From Seminavis robusta (lineage: Eukaryota > Bacillariophyta > Bacillariophyceae > Naviculales > Naviculaceae): a stretch of 45,984 bases of DNA. Both the position numbers and the translations under genes were made by a program. The notes below the pieces were generated by a model. That model did no database searches. It saw only the letters and a program-made list of their open reading frames with translations, and was not told the origin of the DNA. The stretch lies in the NCBI GenBank assembly GCA_903772945.1, contig CAICTM010000837.1:1-45984 (forward strand), in the 5' to 3' direction. This document shows positions 33,091-43,410 of this stretch, in pieces; within the stretch, counting starts at the first letter, position 1, and every line of letters begins with the position of its first letter.

Positions 33091-34815
33091 GGATTTCATG
33101 TTCATCGCTCCCACCTGTGATGTTGTCTGGTGGTGGTTAGGGATAGCTGATGTCTCCTTGCCAGAACGAATGCTTCAGAATGGCATATCTGGGAGTACCC
33201 AGTGTTTCGTAGGATGTCTTGGGGTGATTGCTCCGGAGTAGATGATGAAACAGGATGTCCTCGGCAATGGTTCTTGACGAGTGGTAGGAGACGGGTGAAT
33301 TGTCTTTCATTGAGGGGCGATGGGGTGGGTGGAACTTGGACACAGACTTGTCGCCACCTGTATGTTGGCTTTACCTCCACACCAAGGTACCTGAGTTTAA
33401 CTCTGGCTGCAATGGTCTGTTGGGTGGCAACCCTTGCAGCAACGAACTCAGAGGCGTATGTGGCTGCTTCCAGAGTGGCTTGCTTCTTGCAGTACCATTC
33501 GAATGGGTCTGGTTCACATAGTACAGTACACCAGTGACTGCCATCACCCTATCGTGGTATAGGTTTGCTTCCACATAGGTCTTCAATACTACCGGCTTGC
33601 CTTTGGCTGTGGGGCATCTATTGGGAGTTACTCCTGTGCCTCCCCATAAACCGTCCTTGTCCAGTCGCAGGTTCGGTATTCCAGTTTGGAGTAGTCCGGC
33701 TCGTTGGTGCGGATCCTGATTCCTGCTGGGTTCATCTTGACAGAATCAGTGAATCTTTGGAGTCTGTTCATGGTGCCCACTTGGGTGAACCTGAAGGACG
33801 ACATTGACATTACTGAGACTGCAATATCAAATTTCCCAAGTGAAATTGCCCAATGCAATGCTCCAATCAGGAACTGGTATTTTGAGATCCAATCATCATC
33901 CAGGAGAGGAGAGGTATCAAGCTCTGGGTGGTCGTTCTTCTCTACTGGACTGGTTACCTTATTGGATGGGTTCTCCCCAAACAAGGATACATTCTGGGCC
34001 TTGACACGTTCATTGTACTTTCTTGGTGTCATGGACAGCGTTCCGTCGCTATCCCTTTCAAAGTCAAATTCCAGATGGAAGGTGACAGGTTCAGTTCCCT
34101 TGAGTTTGAATTTGTTTGGTGGAGCCTGCAGCAGAACGATGATGACTTGAGGTTACTTGGAAGCTATCAATAGATCGTCAACATAGCAACCGAAGTACTC
34201 ATAGTGGTCACCACAATCACGCATCCATATATCTTGCTCAGCCTTAGAGTGCTTGAAGCCAAATCCGTAAAGCACATCATACAGTCTAACATGCCAACAT
34301 TTACCTGATGACTTGAGGCCAAATTGGGCCTTGATCATCTACATCGTATGCCCAGCCATATCTCCAAACTCCCCACCAACAATAAAACACACCTTCTAAG
34401 TCGTGTAGCTTTCCAGATATGCATTGCCAATGTCCATTGCCCAGAGTTCAAGCCAATTCAACTCAGCCAAGAAACTAACCAGACGGATGCCTGTAAGGAC
34501 ACAACACATGAGTAGGTTGGGCCTACTGGTGTCTCTGTCCCGTGGCCTCCTGCCACAAAACTTGCCTTGTGCCGCCCGTCGTGTTTGCGGCATTAGACAT
34601 ATGACATGTATCTTCTGGTGCCGTTGGGTTGGCGTACTTTCCGTGGATCGAGGTGTCGTTTCAGTCCTGGCGATCTCCAGTCTCTCTGAGTCCTGCCACT
34701 TACTGTTGCCTTTTTTCTCATCAATGAAAACAGTTTCGGCGTGGTTTCTTGGGTCCTGGTAACCATATTGATAAATGAGCTTGGTGCGGAAGCTTTTCAA
34801 CTTTGCTTGATGTAC
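33091..34815 (-). pseudogene. Second copia family: RT and RNase H, degenerate
   Basis: On the minus strand: RT start (KLKSFRTKLIYQYGYQDPRN, 34800), WAMDIGNAYLES (34420), FGLKSSGKCWH, the catalytic box YVDDLLIAS (34170), the thumb region (34030-33630) and RNase H with TYVEANLYHD (33580) to near 33100. The order is that of a Ty1/copia pol. Residues differ from the copia ORF at 40214-43036 throughout, so it is a distinct family. Frames change several times. The integrase, gag and LTRs of this family are not identified. It is nested between LTRs A and B of the other family. Confidence 0.75.
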
Positions 34816-34879
34816 GATGAGCCGTGCGACACCTGGTTCTTGGGTGTAGGGCCTGATCGCTTATCCATCGCTTGAGCAG

Positions 34880-35388
34880 CATTCTTTGATGGTAATGGAT
34901 TGCACGGGTTATTGAGTGTTCCTATTCAAGGTTCCCATGCTGTCAGACTGTTTGGATTGTTGGGGGGCGATGTCGATGAGCCTCATCTGGTATTCTTTTG
35001 TGTGTTTGAGTCATCGTGGCATCGCTGCGTCTCATTGTTTGCCATGGACGATTTCGCGTGTGGCTGGAAGAGTCAACTCTGAAAGGTCGAGGCGTCGGCC
35101 GTCAGTGTTACGACGCGGATGGGTGCCTCCTCCTGGACGACCAATGGTGATACATCTGTATCGCGCGAGCAGTAGTTCTTCCTGTGAGAGGTACTGGTCT
35201 TATGCCGTTGGTGTCGTTGGAAGCTTGGAGATCCATAACTTCATCTTGGTGAGAAGTAGGAGATCCATCCATCCGTCGATTCCTTGTTCAGCAGTGCGAT
35301 GCGCATGTGAATGCAGTGTACCCTGGGTGGAAGCATCTTCGCCGCATAGGGTATAGGACATGCTTGAGCTGGCTGCTTCATCGGCCAT
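34880..35388 (-). pseudogene. Copia leader-proximal (gag-like) ORF start
   Basis: An ATG at 35388, 42 bp inside LTR B, opens a 62-codon frame (MADEAASSSMSYTL..., then DLLLLTKMKLWIS) to a stop at 35200. Further open pieces follow in other frames to about 34880. Position next to a 5' LTR suggests the start of gag, but the residues alone do not prove it. Confidence 0.4.
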
Positions 35389-35429
35389 CTTGATAAGGTG
35401 TGGCAGTGCGTAACTGCGACTAGTTAATC

Positions 35430-35837
35430 TGCTAACGTGGGGAAATACTACTTGATAGAGGGATCTTGTAGAGTAGCTACCACCCAACGAGATCAACTGC
35501 AACTATTCAAGACGAGTGCAAGGTAAATGCCAAGTTCGCTTCTTAGTAATTCATAATCTGTGTTGTGACTTTGATTGATGCGATCAGTAACGCTAGTTTG
35601 TAGCGTGTTGGATCAATACACGTGGTAGTTGATACGGAAGTCAACGTGGTATTTGCGGGAACGGTTCGTTGGCAGGATGCTTTACTCCTGTCGAATACTC
35701 CAATTTACCGTGTCCTTTGGTTTTGTTGAGAACGTGTTTCTTGCCAGCGTTCTCTGTTCCATCGTGTTGAACTCATAAAACATGACCCAATCTACTCACG
35801 GATACTCTGAGTCGTGGGAGGAACTGTAACGCTTTCA
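35430..35837 (-). mobile_element. Copia LTR B
   Basis: 408 bp with the same TG...CA ends as LTRs A and C. No polypurine tract lies on its right; a 28S fragment begins 11 bp away, so it is a 5' LTR (with gag-like start to its left) or a solo LTR. The five bases outside it do not match those outside LTR A, so no target duplication supports a simple A-B element. Confidence 0.88.
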
Positions 35838-35848
35838 GTTCTTCTTAG

Positions 35849-35923
35849 TGACTTCTGCGACACAATGATAGGAAGAGCCGACATCAAAGAATCAAAAAGC
35901 AACGTCGCTATGAACGCTTGGCT

Positions 35924-35966
<43 letters not shown>

Positions 35967-36048
35967 CACTTCAAATTCCAAAAACTGAAAGGATCGATAG
36001 GCCACGCTTTCGCGGTTTGTATTCGTACTGAAAATCAAAATCAAGTCA
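35849..36048 (-). rRNA. Short 28S rRNA fragment
   Basis: About 200 bp identical in content to 17306-17505 of the larger LSU copy but without that copy's single-base losses (three positions). It contains the GTTACCACAGGGATAACTGG core. It begins exactly where the foldback element sits in the other copy and ends at the CTGACTTGATTTT block, followed at once by TTAGGG-type repeats. It is a non-functional fragment. Confidence 0.95.
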
Positions 36049-36061
36049 GGGTTAGGGTTAG
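36047..36061 (+). repeat. Interstitial telomere-like repeat
   Basis: CAGGGTTAGGGTTAG contains just over two TTAGGG units, directly joined to the broken end of the 28S fragment. TTAGGG is the telomere repeat reported for diatoms. Two units could occur by chance, but the position at a break is suggestive. Confidence 0.5.
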
Positions 36062-36075
36062 ATTTCGTAAAAGAC

Positions 36076-36726
36076 ATGCTATCGGTGGTGACGACCACGA
36101 CTACTACAACAACATTGTCTGGCGGTACAGGTCTGCCTATTGCTCCGTCGGGAGGTCTTCCGGCCAATCCGTCAGCAGTGTAGGCACTCGGAGGTTTACC
36201 GGTTGCTCCGTCCGGAGGACTTCCATCAGGAGGAATGCCAATTGGGCCTGTAGGGCCACCATCCGGAGTGCCAATTGGGAATCCAGCAGCAGCAGCAGGA
36301 CAACAGGGCAGGTTTGCTGCCGTTGCTTCATCGATAACGTCAGCACTTACTGGGGGTGGGAAGAAGAAAGAAAATACTTCCGACGATATGGAGGCTGTTC
36401 GGAAAGCAAAGTTCAAAAAAACTGCTGATGGCCAAAACCGAAAAGCTTCCTTGGAAGATCGATGAGTGAAAGCAAGAAACAATGCAGTCAATCGAGCAAG
36501 AGGGGGCGGTGTACAACAACCCGACGAGACAGTGGAGATGCTGGAGACTTTGATCACCCAATTTGACGAAGACATTGTGGAACGGCACAGAGCTCTTTGC
36601 TTGGCAAATGCCTCACTACCTCCACTTCCTGACGATGCTGATAGTGAGTTATTTGGAGAGGAAGAAGAAGAGGAAGAAGAAGAGGAAGACGAATACTTTG
36701 ATTATGATGTTGAGCTTGAAGGATAA
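36076..36726 (+). pseudogene. Gly/Pro-repeat and acidic-tail protein with two in-frame stops
   Basis: One frame from ATG 36076 to TAA 36724-36726 is open except for TAG at 36181-36183 and TGA at 36463-36465. It encodes a Thr run, repeats of LP(I/V)APSGGLP, a Lys-rich middle (AVRKAKFKKTADGQ), a helical segment (VEMLETLITQFDEDIVERHR) and an acidic tail of about ten Glu ending DYDVELEG. Continuity on both sides of each stop suggests recent nonsense mutations or retained introns. The family is not recognised. A long minus-strand frame over it (35892-36575) runs into antisense 28S and is a shadow. Confidence 0.5.
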
Positions 36727-37535
36727 CAACAGCAGCCAATGATGTCATGGGAGAACAAACTAAGAAATAGTACAGACAAGAAATAAATGGAAAACTAATG
36801 TGTACTATATACTTTAGACTTCAAACAACGGCTCACCCAATTCCATTCGGTACTGTGTAATGACAGCAGTTGCCCCAACACTATCCCCGTTTTCCCAGCT
36901 AAATAAGCCTTTACCAGTCAATTTCACCGTTATTTGGCAGTCAATTTGACCCAAAACGCACCAAAACCTTAAAATTCTTCTCTATTTAGCTATTTGGCGG
37001 AACGCGTTACCGGCCACCTCCTATTTGACACTTATTTACTGCTTGATTGCTTGGTTGGCTGACTTGGCGGCACTGGCAGCTTGCTTGGAAGCTATTAAGC
37101 AGTGGTGACGTCCAGACCACAGCTTCCAAGCTGTTTGACAGTAATTAGGCGGAGGGACCAATGGGTCCCAACAGTTGACAAAGCTTCCCAAAACATTTAG
37201 CAGCAATTCAGCTGCAGGACCAATGAATCCCACCAGGAATACTATTTCACACCCATGTTAACGTGTAAGATGGCATTGGGTCTGAAAATTGGGAATCAGT
37301 GTCTATTTAAGACAAAGCTATCAGCTGTTTCTCCGAATTTTAGGTGTAGCATGGCGTCCACCATGCCATGGACGCGATGGACGCATGTGCACGAATTTAA
37401 GGATCCATGCATATTTTTTTTTAAAATAATGAAATTTTATTTTAAAGGATCCATACATATTAATGGCATGCATCGTCGATGATATATAGCTGCAGCATAA
37501 ACTAACTACATAGCTATTATATATTTGTACAAACC
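36727..37535. other. 5' flank of the 37536 gene, with small repeats
   Basis: There is a diverged direct repeat of about 61 bp (units beginning AGCTTCC at 37121 and 37182, each with GGACCAATG). TATA-like strings at 37481-37490 and 37514-37527 lie upstream of the ATG at 37536 and are candidate promoter elements. The rest is unassigned. Confidence 0.4.
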
Positions 37536-39511
37536 ATGTCAAACGAACCAACAGCAATATTAGATAGTACTACAGATAATGCTCATGGTATCCCACATGT
37601 CATAGCAGACCACTTTCCTGAAGGCCGAGTCGAAAATGCACGGGTGTTCGAATGTGGAAAGTGCAACACAGCCCAGAGCTATTGCAGGAAAGTAATAGAG
37701 GCTTTTATCCACGAGAATCAAGGCACTTGCTTGCAGTTCGAATGCAGGGTCTCAGGGTGTAAGGGGCGCACTTGGTTTGTCTGTGTTGACTGTTGTCGCA
37801 AATGTGGAGATAGCATTGCGAATGCAGAACATCACCTTTCCGCCTCTAAGATTCACAAAAAGAATAGGAAAGCTCTTGGCCATGCAATCGAGGAAGAAGC
37901 TTCCGTGGACCTAATAACCGCTGCTGCGAATGCTTCTAATAGTGGGGATCCCGAGAATCCCAACCTGATGGAAAGCTGCAGTGTGGGCGCGCAGTCGTGG
38001 GGCCAGGATGATACTTCACTGGACCACCACCAATCATCATCGCCTGGAAAGCGGAATTATGAGTCCGCCTTTGGATCAAGCCACTTCCACCCAATAGCAC
38101 AGGCTGCTGTTGGAGAGGAATCGGCTTTAAATCATGTTGACGCCACCCACACTAACCAGACCCTCCCTGTCAGCATGGACTTGTCTCTATTTGGCGATCA
38201 GCCAGCTGAAAGCATCACTTGGATTACTAATTTGCATCAAAGAAAAAAGAAAGCCACACCAACCGAGTTGAGTTTGGCCTTGGGAGCAGATTCAAATATG
38301 GCCTACTTCTTTGCCGAAGAGGAGCATGGATCACCCGATGGAAAGATTGGTGGTGGACTGAGAGCATTGGTTGGCAGGGCATTCCAGGGCACTTGGGCCC
38401 TTTCCCAAAGCAGCCTACCCACCTTCCCGGAAGCTGTGTTCCAGGCTCAGTTCATGGTTCAGTATGTAAGCATGAATGAAGTTCAATGGCAAAGGCAAAT
38501 AGACATTCTTGATGCTTTGCGTCGGAGCAGCAATGATTCGTCCCTACTACAGTCCACCCATTTACTCTCAAGCAAGAAAGATTTAAGGAGGGTATTCGAT
38601 GACGGAAACCAGAACTCACTGTGGAACACCCTACCTATCCCTCCTGTCCACAACATTGGCAACATTGGCTATGTTAGCCCAAAAGATCTTCTTACGTTCG
38701 CCTTTGCCTTTGGCTTCAAGTTGGATCCAATTTACGTATTGAACAGTACTTTGGAGGCCGAGCTAGATGCAGCACAGAACCTACCGGCGTACCATGTGTC
38801 TGACTGTCGTGAGGTGCAAGAGATGAAGAGAGGCACCATAAAATTCATCCGAAACAGCGATGAAGAGTTCGATGTTGTCCTGGTTGTGCCCTGCAGTGAC
38901 TGGAGAGATGGGCACGGGATAAGCCACGTCAAGAACAACCGGTCTTCAGTGACAACATGGAGCTGGTCAATTTTGCCACCAAAAGACAACGTGAACTCCA
39001 CCGACAACACACTGCCAATTGCAGTTGGTGCCAAAAAAGAGCGAGTTTTGGGCTGATACGGAACACCGGTTCATGGAGGACTTGAAAGACCTGGGAGATG
39101 CCCAGAATCCACTCCAGTTTACTACGGTCCTACCCGGAAGATGGTGTCGGTTCATGTCAAAGATTGGTTGGCATGTATGACAAAGTTGAGAGAGCTGATG
39201 TCACGCACACACTAGGCCATGGAGGCTTGATGCATAGGCGATTTGGCTACCTTATGAAGCTTGAAACACCCCCAACCAGAGCGATCAATGTCAAGAATCA
39301 TCTCCAGTTACAGAACCCAAACAAGTTTAAGTGGGGCTGGTCTCAGCAAGAGAAGTTCTTTGAGCTTCCCCAGAAGTCCACTGTACCCAATGGGATGGTG
39401 CTTTGTGCCACGTTCCGGGCTTGTGGGCTATACAAGATTCTTGGTGACCAGATGCCAAATGTGACTGATTTGGGTAATGGTGACCATGCAGATTTCACAG
39501 AATGCCGATAA
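37536..39511 (+). pseudogene. Multi-copy diatom transposon-like protein with N-terminal zinc-binding region
   Basis: An intact 506-codon frame (37536-39056) is followed by clear continuation in other frames: SEFWADTEHRFMEDLKDLGD (about 39045-39110), then DKVERADVTHTLGHGG..HRRFG (about 39180-39245), and FKWGWSQQEKFFELPQK (about 39330-39380) to TAA 39509. At least two frameshifts break the gene. Residues 38-95 contain Cys pairs (CGKC, CRVSGC, CVDCCRKC) and His, likely a zinc-binding fold. The middle has VVLVVPCSDWRDGHG and SWSILPPKDNVNST. These motifs match what I remember of a large repeated protein family in diatom genomes. LTR C lies downstream at 39839. The exact family and catalytic residues are not established. 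Confidence 0.55.
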
Positions 39512-39838
39512 AATGTGGGTTGGATCCATGGGATCAACGTGGTGAGTGTGAGAACAAACTGTCTGTCTTATGTTACTGGTATCCACATGGTATGTGGAAC
39601 AAGCAAAGATATAGAGAATCTTGGTTGGTAGTGGTGAGACACAGGCCATACATATGGAACCAGGGAAGCCTCATATGGTCCCATATGAAGGTTTTGACCA
39701 CTGTATCACCCAAGATGGCCATGAGGCGAGCATCTACTCAATCAGGTGACCTCAGGAGGATCCAGGAGCCTCAGTGTGGCCCAGAGTGCTCAAATCCTGC
39801 ATAACACCCAGATATTCTGATGCTGCCTTTGCTCATAG
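39512..39838. other. Unassigned DNA between transposon-like gene and LTR C
   Basis: An open plus frame of 100 codons (39502-39804) has no recognisable domain and is probably decayed 3' sequence of the upstream gene or chance. Confidence 0.35.
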
Positions 39839-40259
39839 TGCTAACGTGAGGAAATACTACTTGAATAGAGGGATCTTGTAGAGGTAGCTACCACCCAACG
39901 AGATCAACTGCAACTATTCAAGACGAGTGCAAAATAAATGCAAAGTTCACTTCTTAGTAATTCATAATCTGTGTTGTGAGCTTTGATTGATGCGATCAGT
40001 AAAGCTAGTTCGTAGCGAGTTAGATCAATGCATCGTGGTAGTTGATCTTGATTCATACGGAAGTCAACGTGGTATCTGCGGGGAACGGTTCGTTGGCAGG
40101 ATGCTTTACTCCTGTCGAATACTCCAGTTTACCGTGTCCTTTGGTTTCGTTGAGAACGTATTCTTGCCAGCGTTCTCTGTTCCATCGTGTTGACTCATAA
40201 AGCATGACTCAATCTACTCACGGATACTCTGAGTCGTGGGAGGAACTGTAACGCTTTCA
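39839..40259 (-). mobile_element. Copia LTR C (3' LTR)
   Basis: 421 bp, the longest and apparently best preserved of the three LTR copies, with TG...CA ends on the minus strand. The polypurine tract CACTGAGGGGAG directly precedes it on the minus strand (40260-40271). The last codons of the pol ORF extend about 45 bp into the LTR. Confidence 0.92.
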
Positions 40260-43036
40260 CTCCCCTCAGTGGCGACTGTCGACTCTGAGTGTTTCTTACC
40301 GCAATCCTTGGTATCTCCTGACCAAAACAGTAGTGCATTCAGCATAGGCCATACCGATGTATAGTCCCAGTACTTGCTGAGGATATCTGCAGGGTTAGTA
40401 GATCCAGGGATATGATGAAATCTCAAGATACTTGCAGCAACAGCTTCCCTAGTACGGTGACAGGAAAGCGCATTGTGTCTTTTGAGAATCTTTGAGTGTG
40501 GCATTGAGGCGGTGTTGACTACCGTCTTGTTGTTTCCGAACATCATGGTCAGCGTGTCGACCAGTACTCCTACGTACCTGAATGTGCTTCGTAGGTCAAT
40601 GATCTGCTCAGTGGCGGTACGGGCTGCAACATATTCGGATCCGAACGTTGCGGTCTCGACTGTTGACTGTAGCTTGCTGAACCAGTCGATGGGAGTCTTG
40701 TTCGCTAGGTGTAGAACTCCGGTAACTGACCGTCCGCTGATGAGATCGTGATAGAGGTTCGCATCCACATATGTGGTGAGAATGACCCGTTTGCCTTGAG
40801 GTACCGGTGCGTTGTGCGGTTGAACTTCTTTGGCACCATGGTAGCATGAGTACTCCCATTCGTACTCTTTCTTAGGAATCGCTGAGTAATCCGGTTCCTC
40901 CTTTCGGATGCGGATGATGCCGTGTCGCATCTTGGAAAGGTACCCGCAGATTCTCTTGACTCGCTCTAAGAGACCCATTCTTGGTGCTGCCCGAAATCTG
41001 GACATCGTCATGGTGGCCGTGGCAATATCGAACCTTCCGATTTGAATTGCCCATTGTAGACTACCGATGAGAGATTGGTATATCTTCTGTGTGTCCATAT
41101 CGAGTAGCTCTGTTGTGTCAGTCTCTGGATGATCTCCTTTGATGAGTGGAGATGAGGCTTGTTTGGGCATGAGTCCGAAGATCCGTTGGTAGTGGCTGAG
41201 TACCTTCTCAATATATTTGCGAGGTGCGTAACTCAGTACTCCGTTCTCATCACGGAAGAAATCACATCCTAGGTGGAAGCTGATGGCACCGGTTCCCTTT
41301 AGTTTGAACTTGTGCTCCCCTTCCAATGTCGCGATGATCTTGGATGCGTCTTTGCTGACAATAAGGAGGTCGTCTACGTACACAGCGATGTATTCGTAGT
41401 AGCTCCCTTTGTCTCTCATCCAGATGTCTGATTCGGCTTTTGAAGGAAAGAATCCCATCGAACGAAGAACATCTGCAAATCGTTCATGCCATCGTAATCC
41501 AGAAGACTTGAGTCCGTATAGGGCACGGCTGATGATGAGGGTGCATCCTTCTCGATCTCCAAACTCGGGCCCTGCGACAACGTACACCTTCTCTTTCGTA
41601 AATGATTCCAAGTAGGCGTTTCCAATGTCTGTTGCCCATACTTCGCAATCATTGAGTTCTGCGAGGAATGTGAGGATACGAATCCCACGTAACGAAACCA
41701 CACTGGAATAGACGGAGTCTACTGGTGTATCAGTGAGATGTCCTCCAGCGACAAGTCGTGCTTTGTGTCGCCCATCGTGTTTGACTGCGTACACCATATG
41801 CACTCGGATCTTCTTCCAATCTGGTCCAGGGTTATGTCCCTTTCCTTTGTTGATGAAGGTCTCGTACTCATCAATCTGGTTAAGTTCGATCATCTCGGCA
41901 TCTCTCCACTTGGTATCTCCATTGCGCGCATCTAGTTCCATGGCTTGATCATGGTTGCGCGGAACTTGGAATCCGTACATGAACACGGGCTTGGTCCTGA
42001 AGGAGTGAAGCTTTGCTTGGTTAGCCGCTCGTACGAGTCGCTTTTGAGTCTTTGCGATCTTCTTGAGTCCTGGTAGTTTCCATCCAACTGTGTCTAGTAG
42101 ACCGTGTTCTTCAGCATAGATGGCGACCGTGACTGGATCAGACTCGTGTACTCCCATCTTGTCTTTGATGGTGAGAGGCTCCCAAGTTATCTCCCCGGTT
42201 TCCCATTCAACTTGGATGTTGTACCGTGAACCCTTGTATCGTTCCTTGTCAGATGATCTGATGGGACCTTGATGATCCAAGATTTTGCGGAACTTCCATG
42301 TGCCATCCCAAGTTTGGTCTTGTTCAATGTAGTCCACGATATCATTGTAGGCTACGATCTCCTCGTACTCGTCGTTGACTCTGCATTTGAACTTGATCAT
42401 GTCGGGATGTTGTTGAACCTTCTCCTTGTGGTATTTGACTCTTTCAAGGATCTTGGCTCTTACTTGGGTTCCATCTTCTGCGGGTGGCATGAGAAAGGTT
42501 CTTTCTATCATCTGTTCAGGAGGTAGTCCTGATTCGGTGGGATTGTCAGTCTTCATATGCCGCTTGTTGAAGATGAATGGTTCCAATCTTCTCAACGGGA
42601 ACGTGGAGAAAGAATGGGCTGTACTTTCGGTAGTCTGGTGGTTTAGGAGTGGACTCGGTGGCTGGGATAATGATGTGGTCTTTAGACGGGACGGTATCAG
42701 TATCAAAGGCAGAATAGACGGATTCTGCAAGGATGCAAGGTTGGTTGAGGTTGGAGCAATCTTGTAGGCTTCGAGAAAGGTAGCATGGTTGATGTTCAGT
42801 GGATTCTCGTCTAGTGGGGTGATTGCTTCAACGTGGGTTGCATGATGCGGTTCACGGTGTTTGTAATGCCTTGTGAATCGAAAGCATAGTGGGCGGTGCA
42901 TCATCTTGAGTTTGATACGATTGTACCAGTCGTCGTGTTCACTGTGTCTTAAGTCGAGAACCTTGGGATCCCATAACTCGCCAGATGTCAGAATGACATG
43001 GGTGAGTGTTGCAAGTTCATTGTCGAAGGAGGGCAC
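40214..43036 (-). CDS. Copia pol ORF lacking the integrase core, 940 codons
   Basis: This is the longest intact frame in the window. Residues 1-40 are the region before integrase. At about 140-170 only the start of integrase remains, and the next recognisable part is the post-integrase linker, so the roughly 300-residue catalytic core is missing although the frame stays open. Residues 225-290 are chromodomain-like (WKFRKILDHQGPI, VEWETGEITWEPL). RT spans about 340-640 with WATDIGNAYLES, ALYGLKSSGLRWH and the catalytic YVDD at 553-556. RNase H spans about 750-890 with Asp758 and Glu801, but the usual G-D-N motif reads G-N-N at 834-836, so a catalytic Asp is replaced. The frame begins at an internal Met; upstream pol continues in another frame to 43410. 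It would reverse-transcribe only with help, if at all. Confidence 0.88.
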   Translation of the reverse strand: MPSFDNELATLTHVILTSGELWDPKVLDLRHSEHDDWYNRIKLKMMHRPLCFRFTRHYKHREPHHATHVEAITPLDENPLNINHATFLEAYKIAPTSTNLASLQNPSILPLILIPSRLKTTSLSQPPSPLLNHQTTESTAHSFSTFPLRRLEPFIFNKRHMKTDNPTESGLPPEQMIERTFLMPPAEDGTQVRAKILERVKYHKEKVQQHPDMIKFKCRVNDEYEEIVAYNDIVDYIEQDQTWDGTWKFRKILDHQGPIRSSDKERYKGSRYNIQVEWETGEITWEPLTIKDKMGVHESDPVTVAIYAEEHGLLDTVGWKLPGLKKIAKTQKRLVRAANQAKLHSFRTKPVFMYGFQVPRNHDQAMELDARNGDTKWRDAEMIELNQIDEYETFINKGKGHNPGPDWKKIRVHMVYAVKHDGRHKARLVAGGHLTDTPVDSVYSSVVSLRGIRILTFLAELNDCEVWATDIGNAYLESFTKEKVYVVAGPEFGDREGCTLIISRALYGLKSSGLRWHERFADVLRSMGFFPSKAESDIWMRDKGSYYEYIAVYVDDLLIVSKDASKIIATLEGEHKFKLKGTGAISFHLGCDFFRDENGVLSYAPRKYIEKVLSHYQRIFGLMPKQASSPLIKGDHPETDTTELLDMDTQKIYQSLIGSLQWAIQIGRFDIATATMTMSRFRAAPRMGLLERVKRICGYLSKMRHGIIRIRKEEPDYSAIPKKEYEWEYSCYHGAKEVQPHNAPVPQGKRVILTTYVDANLYHDLISGRSVTGVLHLANKTPIDWFSKLQSTVETATFGSEYVAARTATEQIIDLRSTFRYVGVLVDTLTMMFGNNKTVVNTASMPHSKILKRHNALSCHRTREAVAASILRFHHIPGSTNPADILSKYWDYTSVWPMLNALLFWSGDTKDCGKKHSESTVATEGSESVTVPPTTQSIRE
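40260..40271 (-). promoter_or_regulatory. Polypurine tract of the copia element
   Basis: CACTGAGGGGAG immediately upstream of LTR C on the minus strand; the same tract precedes LTR A. It is the plus-strand priming site for reverse transcription of this class of element. Confidence 0.8.
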
Positions 43037-43410
43037 ATTCGCATGTACGGAAGTCCATTACAATATCCAGAGGAATGATGAAGCCATCGTTGGTGTGGAT
43101 GCATTGTCTGCCACCACATAGGAGGGATCGATCATCTACTCGGTTCTTGTAGTGCTCGATCTGACCAGATGCAGGATGGTACGGTTGATACCATGGTAGG
43201 CATATGGCGGAGCACAACTATGATGGGACCTCGTGTGAGGTGATTTACCAACGCCATCAACGATCTTCAGACCGTTCATCTCATGGTTGTCGATGCCAGT
43301 GACATCAACCTGCGTTGGTGTGAAACCATGACGCGAGCATCCTTACCAAGGATCCGCCGTTGGCTCCCCTATCAAAGGGAACCGCGATCGTTCTTATGTC
43401 GAACCACAGT
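43037..43410 (-). pseudogene. Copia pol upstream part, frameshifted and truncated
   Basis: It continues the same element (RSLLCGGRQCIHTNDGFIIP, RSSTTRTE) in shifted frames and aligns with 20155-20550 of the other copia copy. It ends sharply after CCACAGT at 43410, where the RNase H retroelement begins. Confidence 0.75.

Noticed and set aside
35892-36575. Minus-strand open frame of 227 codons
   Set aside because: Its C-terminal part is antisense to a 28S fragment and the rest mirrors the Gly/Pro-repeat plus-strand gene; it is a shadow frame.
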